This document shows, piece after piece, positions 17,444 to 22,196 of a stretch of DNA of 22,196 nucleotides (positions are counted from its first letter, which is position 1; every line of letters starts with the position of its first letter). The stretch spans positions 1 through 22,196 of the forward strand of contig NZ_BMQM01000048.1 of assembly GCF_014648115.1 (NCBI RefSeq). The letters run 5' to 3'. Below the pieces are notes generated by a model, which made no database searches, was not told the DNA's origin, and was given only the letters and a program-made list of their open reading frames with translations. This stretch comes from Deinococcus seoulensis. Its GTDB lineage: Bacteria > Deinococcota > Deinococci > Deinococcales > Deinococcaceae. The translations under genes were made by a program, and so were the position numbers.

Positions 17444-18216
17444 CAGTGGTGTTCCCCCTGCCTGTTCTGCCATATGCTGTAACGCTGGTGGTATGTTCCA
17501 CAGTTCACCTGAATAGGATAGGTCCAGGTGTGCAGCGGCGAAAGCCCTAGGTTGCTCAGCAGTTGGTGCAGCAATGCTCCGCTTGGAAAGAGCTGGGTTT
17601 CGATTATGCTGGAGGCACCACCGTAGTATCGTCTGATACGCATAGCCTTGATGGCAGAGTGTACCCGAAGTTTCGAGCTGTCGTAGTCGTAATGATCAAT
17701 AGCCAGTAACCCGCCGGGCCGGAGCTTGCTGATCAAAAGGGATAGGTGCGCTTGGAGTTGTCTTGGCACGTCCACAAAGTTTGGTTCTATCAGAAATCCC
17801 GTGCGGAAGATGGTCAGTGCGTCCCACCCCGTGCCAAAGTCTGATCGAAGGCAGGTTGTGCCAGTTTCCCGTAAGATTTGGGTATACAGTGTGTCTGGAG
17901 ACAGCAGCTCAAACGCCTTGAAGGTGGTCCGCTGTCGTGCGGCAAGTGCGCCTGTCGGGTCGCCGAGCCCCAAAACTCGCTCAGGAGCGTATGCTTTTAC
18001 CGTGTCCAGAACGATGTTCTCTTCAACGGTAGGTGGGGCAAACAGATGCCGCACAGTCTCGTGATGAACTTCAAAGTGCTCAAAGACGCCGTACTGGTCA
18101 CCAAGGCTGTTTTCCCTTCGTATAGGGTCTTGGTGACCAAGTGAGATGCCTTGTAGGTAAAGCAGGATAATTTCGCTATGAGACAAGTCGGAAACGGATG
18201 GCTGCGGAATGCTCAT
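17443..18216 (-). CDS. SAM-dependent methyltransferase-like protein (first copy in operon)
   Basis: A 257-residue protein with a methyltransferase-like Rossmann layout but a degraded SAM motif I: VLGLGDPTGALA (about 79-90) instead of VLxxGxGxG. Strand-4 and strand-5 regions are better kept (LRPGGLLAIDHYDYDSSKLR). The ending HQRYSIWQNRQ parallels TMSIWQRQ of the second copy. It may be an active enzyme with an unusual cofactor loop or a partner subunit without catalysis. ATG 18216 has AAGGAG 5 nt upstream and overlaps the MFS stop by 4 nt (ATGA), so the longer frame to 18300 is rejected. It is followed by the DUF6065-like gene with a 1-nt overlap. Confidence 0.75.
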   Translation of the reverse strand: MSIPQPSVSDLSHSEIILLYLQGISLGHQDPIRRENSLGDQYGVFEHFEVHHETVRHLFAPPTVEENIVLDTVKAYAPERVLGLGDPTGALAARQRTTFKAFELLSPDTLYTQILRETGTTCLRSDFGTGWDALTIFRTGFLIEPNFVDVPRQLQAHLSLLISKLRPGGLLAIDHYDYDSSKLRVHSAIKAMRIRRYYGGASSIIETQLFPSGALLHQLLSNLGLSPLHTWTYPIQVNCGTYHQRYSIWQNRQGEHH

Positions 18217-19427
18217 GAAACTCCTTGAGGTTTCACTGCATCGCCAAGTTCTACTTTGTCGTTGGTCTTTGCCAATAATGGAAGACAAGCAAAAATACAA
18301 AGACTTGATACCGCCAACATTAGGCCAACTGAAACGTTGGAGCCAAGCAGCCCGACGAGCAGCAGAGCCAGCAGTTCGCTGATAGCCATCAACGCCCCCA
18401 GGGTGGCCGCCACACGACCGCGGATTTCATCGGAGACAGCTCGTTGTACGAGGGCACTTAAGCTTGATGATAGAGGAATCTCCGCTAGTCCTAGGAGAGC
18501 TAGAGCTAATATAAACGTCGCAATCGACTGACTTAATCCGCATAGTACTAGTGCCAGCCCGAGCAGTGCAGACGACAGCAGCGCCCAGGCCTTGTCCTTG
18601 AAAAGATTGTATTTGGCTGTGAATAGGATGCCAGCGATCACAACGGCACCCGCCTGAATGCCCTCAACAATACTGTACCAGTACGGTTGGACTTTGAGAG
18701 TACTGTTTAAAAAAGGAATATATAGTAGATTATATATACCCAAAACGAACATCATAGCAAAGGTTGTGATGGCTATGGTACGCAAGACGGGGGTTTTTTG
18801 AATCGTGCCAAGTTCATTGAACCCAGCTTTAAGGTGATCGAGTAGGCTGGCCGGTGCAACGGAGTCCAGCTTCTCATGCTGGTAATGTAGCTGGGAGATC
18901 AGGAGGTATGATAGCAGGAACGTGGTAGCGTCTACAGCGATGCCCACCCAATAGGTGCCAGTGATACTGATGAAAAGGGCGGCAAGAGCCGTGCCGAGGA
19001 CGCTGGCAATAGTTGTGGCAGTTTGCCAAGAGGAGTAAGTGCGGGACAGGTCTTGCATATCTGCATACCTTGGCAGTATAGCCGCCTGAGCAGGTTTAAA
19101 GATGGCAGAGGCGCAAGCCTTTAGAAATACGATTAAGTAGATGCCTTCCTTGCTATTTTGAACGACCGCCACAATAAGTAGCAGAGAGAGCAGGACATTA
19201 ATAATTTCTGTATACCGCAGTATGTTCTTTTGGTTATATGCATCTGCTAAGCTGCCGCTCAGCAGACCAAATGCAACGCGCGGCAAGGCATTCAAAATCA
19301 TCAAGACAATCAGAGCATCGACGTTGGGTGTGAGGGAGGCAAGGAGCAACACGACGCTGAGAAAGGTCAAACTATCGCCCAGGGTCGAGATGCTAGAGCT
19401 GGCAATGAGTTTTTGGATGTCTTTCAT
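18213..19427 (-). CDS. MFS exporter of the RiPP-like operon
   Basis: A 404-residue membrane protein of the major facilitator superfamily with about 12 hydrophobic segments. The loop after helix 2, GLLSGSLADAYNQKNIL (about 50-66), is a variant of the MFS signature between helices 2 and 3. SDEIRGRVAATLGALMAIS marks the second half in the same way. Overall it resembles EntS/macrolide-type efflux proteins. It is the only transporter of the operon and no C39 peptidase-transporter is present, so the peptide product may leave through it. ATG 19427 is chosen, since the frame upstream has only a TTG and runs into the hairpin at 19464-19522. The stop overlaps the next gene. Confidence 0.85.
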   Translation of the reverse strand: MKDIQKLIASSSISTLGDSLTFLSVVLLLASLTPNVDALIVLMILNALPRVAFGLLSGSLADAYNQKNILRYTEIINVLLSLLLIVAVVQNSKEGIYLIVFLKACASAIFKPAQAAILPRYADMQDLSRTYSSWQTATTIASVLGTALAALFISITGTYWVGIAVDATTFLLSYLLISQLHYQHEKLDSVAPASLLDHLKAGFNELGTIQKTPVLRTIAITTFAMMFVLGIYNLLYIPFLNSTLKVQPYWYSIVEGIQAGAVVIAGILFTAKYNLFKDKAWALLSSALLGLALVLCGLSQSIATFILALALLGLAEIPLSSSLSALVQRAVSDEIRGRVAATLGALMAISELLALLLVGLLGSNVSVGLMLAVSSLCIFACLPLLAKTNDKVELGDAVKPQGVS

Positions 19428-19463
19428 GGCGAGTCCAGTCGGGATGAGCGATTTGGGACAAGG

Positions 19464-19522
19464 CTTGACAGGCAATTACCGCAGACCAAGTACGGAGTCT
19501 GCGGTAATTTCTGTTTGTCAAG
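19464..19522. promoter_or_regulatory. Large inverted repeat between precursor and exporter genes
   Basis: AATTACCGCAGAC (19474-19486) and GTCTGCGGTAATT (19497-19509) pair perfectly around a 10-nt loop. Outside them CTTGACA (19464-19470) and TGTCAAG (19516-19522) also pair. There is no T-run on the minus-strand downstream side. It fits a processing or partial-termination stem that would keep precursor RNA more abundant than the enzyme RNA. This use is inferred. Confidence 0.65.
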
Positions 19523-19572
19523 GACAGGGAACGGACCGTGCGTCCATATTGGAAAGACGCATCGAGGTCAAC

Positions 19573-19806
19573 TCATTCGTCCGTATCACCCGGGAGGCCA
19601 ATTTCGCCTCCGTTTTCCTCATCGACTTCCGAAGTGTCGATAACAGAAACGATCGTGATTTGAGCAGGGCGGGCGTAAATCGAGGGGCTGCTCCCATCAG
19701 GTTCCATAGCCGCCCGTAAGGCCTCGCGGTCGATTTTAACTTCACCCGCCTCATTCACCGTGAAGTGGGCGTCAGTCAACGCGGCCTGCTTGCTCGTGTC
19801 CGTCAT
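19573..19806 (-). CDS. Candidate RiPP precursor peptide (77 residues)
   Basis: A short, acidic, first gene of the operon with the best ribosome site in the region (AGGAGG, 5 nt before ATG 19806). I find no known family. The N-terminal part (HFTVNEAGEVKIDREALR, about 14-31) looks like a helical recognition leader with a short beta-strand. The C-terminal part has a run of beta-branched and hydrophobic residues (QITIVSVIDTS, about 49-59) and then an acidic Gly-rich tail (DEENGGEIGLPGDTDE). No cysteines occur, so lanthipeptide, sactipeptide or thiazole chemistry is unlikely. It is separated from the exporter by the hairpin at 19464-19522. It could instead be a small regulator. Confidence 0.6.
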   Translation of the reverse strand: MTDTSKQAALTDAHFTVNEAGEVKIDREALRAAMEPDGSSPSIYARPAQITIVSVIDTSEVDEENGGEIGLPGDTDE

Positions 19807-19963
19807 ACTGCCTCCTATTGGCATAGAGCTTGAGAAGCCGCGAATGTGGCTCCCGAACCCGGAGGGCACTTTAACACAGTGGGTAGTGCCTCCTGTACAA
19901 GATTTGAGGATTACGGGGTAGGGCGGTTCCCAGCAGGGGTAGGTCGTGTGTGATTTGATTGGG
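19807..19963 (-). promoter_or_regulatory. Upstream region of the RiPP-like operon
   Basis: This 157-bp gap between the precursor start and the IS6-family element must hold the operon promoter unless transcription comes from the IS. On the minus strand TTGTAC followed 18 nt later by TGTTAA is a weak -35/-10 candidate near 19866-19896. GCACTACCCACTGTG and similar GC-rich stretches show no clear operator. The open frame through this part has no start signal and is not called. Confidence 0.3.
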
Positions 19964-19980
19964 GGTTCTGGCAACTTAAC
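19964..19980 (+). repeat. Left terminal inverted repeat of the IS6-family element
   Basis: GGTTCTGGCAACTTAAC, exact inverted copy at 20750-20766. Confidence 0.92.
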
Positions 19981-19999
19981 GCCGGTAGGGTGGTGAGCT

Positions 20000-20697
<698 letters not shown>

Positions 20698-20710
<13 letters not shown>

Positions 20711-20726
20711 AAATCAGGCCGCCTGC
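20698..20726 (+). terminator. Hairpin at the end of the IS6 transposase gene
   Basis: GCAGGCGGC (20698-20706) and GCCGCCTGC (20718-20726) pair across an 11-nt loop that contains the end of the stop codon. There is no T-run. It may end the transposase transcript. Confidence 0.5.
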
Positions 20727-20749
20727 CGAGCTACTCCGGCCCCGCTGAG

Positions 20750-20766
20750 GTTAAGTTGCCAGAACC
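20750..20766 (-). repeat. Right terminal inverted repeat of the IS6-family element
   Basis: Exact inverted copy of 19964-19980. Confidence 0.92.
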
Positions 20767-20872
20767 GGCGCGCGGCAGGCTGTGCGCAGCACATCTGACC
20801 GTCCTGTAGAGGGATGCAGGCTCGGTTCATGCGATCAGCACAGCGTGCATATACAAATAGAGGCCTAGGTTT

Positions 20873-21133
20873 CTATTTTTCTAGATCCCTAACCCATGCG
20901 GTCAGCAGTTCTTTGACCACGGTGTTCATGTCCTGCCCACGTTGCAGCGCCTTGATCTTGACCTCGCGGCGCAGTGATTCCGGCACCGCGACATTCAGCT
21001 GCACGATCTTTTCAACCGTCGGTGCCGGCGCGACCGGCGGACTGGTCGGTGTGACCGGGACGTCGGGCACAGGCTTGGGGCTCGCCGAGGTCTCCCCTGC
21101 GAACACGGCACCCAGTTTGGGCCGCTTCGTCAT
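20873..21133 (-). CDS. Ribbon-helix-helix partner of ParA
   Basis: An 86-residue protein. Residues 14-40 are a Pro/Ala/Thr-rich flexible tail, and 43-86 form a ribbon-helix-helix domain (VQLNVAVPESLRREVKIKAL, then DMNTVVKELLTAWV). This is the layout of ParG-type centromere-binding proteins: a mobile N-terminal arm that acts on ParA plus a DNA-binding dimer domain. It would bind the CTAG-rich repeats at 21731-21800 and probably represses the parA operon. ATG 21133 overlaps the parA stop (ATGA) and has AAGGAGG upstream; a longer frame to 21151 is less likely. Confidence 0.82.
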   Translation of the reverse strand: MTKRPKLGAVFAGETSASPKPVPDVPVTPTSPPVAPAPTVEKIVQLNVAVPESLRREVKIKALQRGQDMNTVVKELLTAWVRDLEK

Positions 21134-21714
21134 GCCATCACCTCCTTCCACACGGCCTCGTATTCCCCCAGATCAGTCGGGATTGCGCCAAAGGCCGCCT
21201 TGTAGGCCTCAAGTTCCCGGACGCGGCTCTCCAGCACGGGAAGACCGACGAGGGCGTCCTCGGCCTCCTTGGCGAGGCGGCGCCTGGGGTTGTAGCGCGT
21301 GAGCAGGATCGCGACGTCCAGATCCTCACGCTGGGCTTGCATGTCCGCGAGCAGTTCGAGGGTCGGTCGTAGTCGGTCGATCTCTAGACCAGTCGGAGCC
21401 ACTGGCACGAGGGCGATGTCGGCAAGGCTGGCCGCGCGCATCAACAGTTCCCGTGAGTTTGGGGGCGTGTCGATGATGACGAGGTGTCCCTCGGCGAGTG
21501 GGGCCTTGACCTGCCGGGCGAGACGGTCGGGCTCCCCTGCCACCACCGTGAACGGGAGTTCAGCGTGAGCGGCCCAACGGTGGGCGCTGTGCTCGCTGTC
21601 GGCGTCGACGATGGTGACCTGGTGTCCACCCGCGGCCGCGACGGCGGCAAGGTACACCGTGGTGGTTGTCTTGCCGACACCACCTTTCAGGGAAAGCACT
21701 GCAATGGTCTTCAC
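21130..21714 (-). CDS. parA: ParA-family partition ATPase
   Basis: A 194-residue Walker-type ATPase that moves plasmid copies apart over the nucleoid. The deviant Walker A motif KGGVGKTTTT has the signature lysine K10 and K15. IVDADSEHSAHRW (D37, D39) and VIIDTPP (Walker B) follow. There is no N-terminal helix-turn-helix, which makes it a small type Ib ParA like ParF. This fits a small ribbon-helix-helix partner that handles both DNA binding and regulation. The start is GTG 21714. It is divergent from the HNH gene, with the repeat cluster between them. It marks the surrounding DNA as plasmid backbone. Confidence 0.92.
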   Translation of the reverse strand: MKTIAVLSLKGGVGKTTTTVYLAAVAAAGGHQVTIVDADSEHSAHRWAAHAELPFTVVAGEPDRLARQVKAPLAEGHLVIIDTPPNSRELLMRAASLADIALVPVAPTGLEIDRLRPTLELLADMQAQREDLDVAILLTRYNPRRRLAKEAEDALVGLPVLESRVRELEAYKAAFGAIPTDLGEYEAVWKEVMA

Positions 21715-21730
21715 GAAGGCAGCATAGATC

Positions 21731-21801
21731 CCTAGGTGCCTAGCTGTCTATTGATCTACCTAGGTACCTAGGTTTCTAGGTAGATGCTAGACTAGAATTC
21801 T
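21731..21801. repeat. CTAG-rich repeat cluster: likely par operator/centromere
   Basis: CCTAGGTGCCTAG (21731-21743), then ACCTAGGTACCTAGGT (21758-21773, a perfect 16-bp palindrome), then TTTCTAGGTAG, GCTAGACTAG and TTCTAGG. CTAGG repeats six or more times in 70 bp. The position between divergent parA and HNH genes fits an operator and centromere for the ribbon-helix-helix protein. Related motifs occur at 20864-20884 and 22108-22122. Confidence 0.65.
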
Positions 21802-21811
21802 AGGAGGGTGC

Positions 21812-22123
21812 ATGGCGAAGCAGTACGCGCGGACAACGGATAAGGCCACCGGCCGCCCCATCCGGCTGCACCGGATGGTGGCCCAGGAATGCCTCGGTCG
21901 TCCACTGCTTCCAGGGGAGGTGGTTCATCACCGGGATGGCAACTCCTTGAACAACGCCCCGGAAAATCTTCTGGTACTTCCCAGCCAGCGGTACCACGCA
22001 CACCTGGAATGCTGCCTGCGGCGTGAGCGGCGCGGCCAGCCGATGCTCTTCCCAGAACTCCTTGAGGGTGCGACCACGCTGTACTCCGGCAGTCTCTTTG
22101 AGAATATCTATCTAGGTAGATAG
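21812..22123 (+). CDS. HNH endonuclease-like protein
   Basis: A 103-residue protein with a phage-type HNH core: LHRMVAQECLGRPLLPGEVVHH (19-40), then RDGNSLNNAPENLLVL (41-56), with H39/H40, D42, N48 and N52 at the expected metal and catalytic positions. HNH proteins of this size nick or cut DNA and occur in phages and plasmids as homing or packaging nucleases. Target and purpose are not readable here. The start at ATG 21812 has AGGAGG 4-5 nt upstream. It shares its upstream region with parA, so the partition repressor may control it too. The C-terminal 35 residues match nothing I know. Confidence 0.82.
   Translation: MAKQYARTTDKATGRPIRLHRMVAQECLGRPLLPGEVVHHRDGNSLNNAPENLLVLPSQRYHAHLECCLRRERRGQPMLFPELLEGATTLYSGSLFENIYLGR
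22108..22122. repeat. CTATCTAGGTAGATAG-type palindrome after the HNH gene
   Basis: CTATCTA, two central bases, TAGATAG, overlapping the HNH stop codon. The TAGATAG half recurs at the other side of the outer transposon, near 69-75. Confidence 0.6.
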
Positions 22124-22127
22124 TTTG

Positions 22128-22132
22128 ATATA
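22128..22132. repeat. ATATA target duplication of the outer transposon (right copy)
   Basis: Directly precedes GGGG of the right outer repeat; the same five bases occur at 65-69. Confidence 0.65.
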
Positions 22133-22170
22133 GGGGTCACGCTAGAGTTGGAACGAAAATTCCCGCTAAG
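22133..22170 (+). repeat. Tn3-family 38-bp terminal inverted repeat (outer transposon, right)
   Basis: Starts GGGGTCACGC, has GGAACGAAAA in the middle and ends CCCGCTAAG. This is close to the classical Tn3 end, which also carries GGAACGAAAA. It is the inverted partner of 27-64. The transposon extends right, out of the window; 22171-22196 would be its first internal bases. Confidence 0.88.
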
Positions 22171-22196
22171 CGTGCAAGCATGTCAAGTTGACGTTC

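Noticed and set aside
19807..19974. N-terminal extension of the candidate precursor to 133 residues
   Set aside because: The extension starts inside the IS6 repeat and lacks a ribosome site, while AGGAGG stands right before ATG 19806.
21731..21801. CRISPR array or replication iterons
   Set aside because: The CTAG repeats are short, irregularly spaced and palindromic with no unique spacers, and no rep gene is near; a par operator/centromere fits better.

Overview
The window looks like a piece of a mobile plasmid from a GC-rich bacterium. Deinococcus or a close relative fits best, but this is inferred and not proven. The reasons are the high GC of most genes and five genes with a TANNNT -10 box only 5-6 nt before the start codon (leaderless style), next to others with strong AAGGAGG sites. 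There is also a par locus and a dense nest of transposons. No replication gene, rRNA, tRNA or CRISPR array was seen.

The layout is nested. (1) Two 38-bp Tn3-type terminal repeats at 27-64 and 22133-22170 have their outer ends facing into the window, and each is bordered by ATATA. This suggests that a Tn3-family transposon lies outside the window and that 65-22132 is the interrupted backbone of a circular replicon. (2) An IS1-like element spans 180-13175. It is split by (3) a complete Tn3-family transposon at 346-12159 (11,814 bp; 38-bp ends matching at 37 positions; 5-bp GATAC duplication). Removing the transposon and one GATAC copy restores a 365-residue IS1-like transposase frame.

The inner transposon carries tnpA (minus strand) at its left end and a short tyrosine recombinase with a dif-like 28-bp site at its right end. 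Between them are two metal-resistance modules. The arsenic module is arsR, a thioredoxin-type arsC, an aquaporin, a second arsC and a DUF6428 gene; no ArsB or Acr3 pump is present, so the aquaporin is the likely arsenite exit. The Zn/Cd/Pb module is a P1B-2 ATPase behind an SmtB/CadC-type operator, a glutaredoxin-like protein, a ZIP transporter, an ICMT-like membrane methyltransferase, a CadC/SmtB-type repressor and a small exported protein. A DUF2171 gene is divergent from the ATPase.

Right of the IS1-like element lies a lower-GC, seven-gene minus-strand operon (19806 to 13199) that looks like a RiPP pathway. In transcription order it has a candidate 77-residue precursor, an MFS exporter, a methyltransferase, a DUF6065-like protein, a B12-type radical SAM RiPP maturase, a second methyltransferase and a DUF6065 protein. 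The enzyme genes are joined by 1-4 nt overlaps. The methyltransferase plus DUF6065 pair occurs twice, once on each side of the radical SAM gene. This is the best candidate in the window for an undescribed system.

A complete IS6-family element (19964-20766) sits just upstream of the operon. The remaining backbone holds a parA gene and a ribbon-helix-helix partner gene, CTAG-rich repeats that may be the partition site and operator, and a divergent HNH endonuclease gene.
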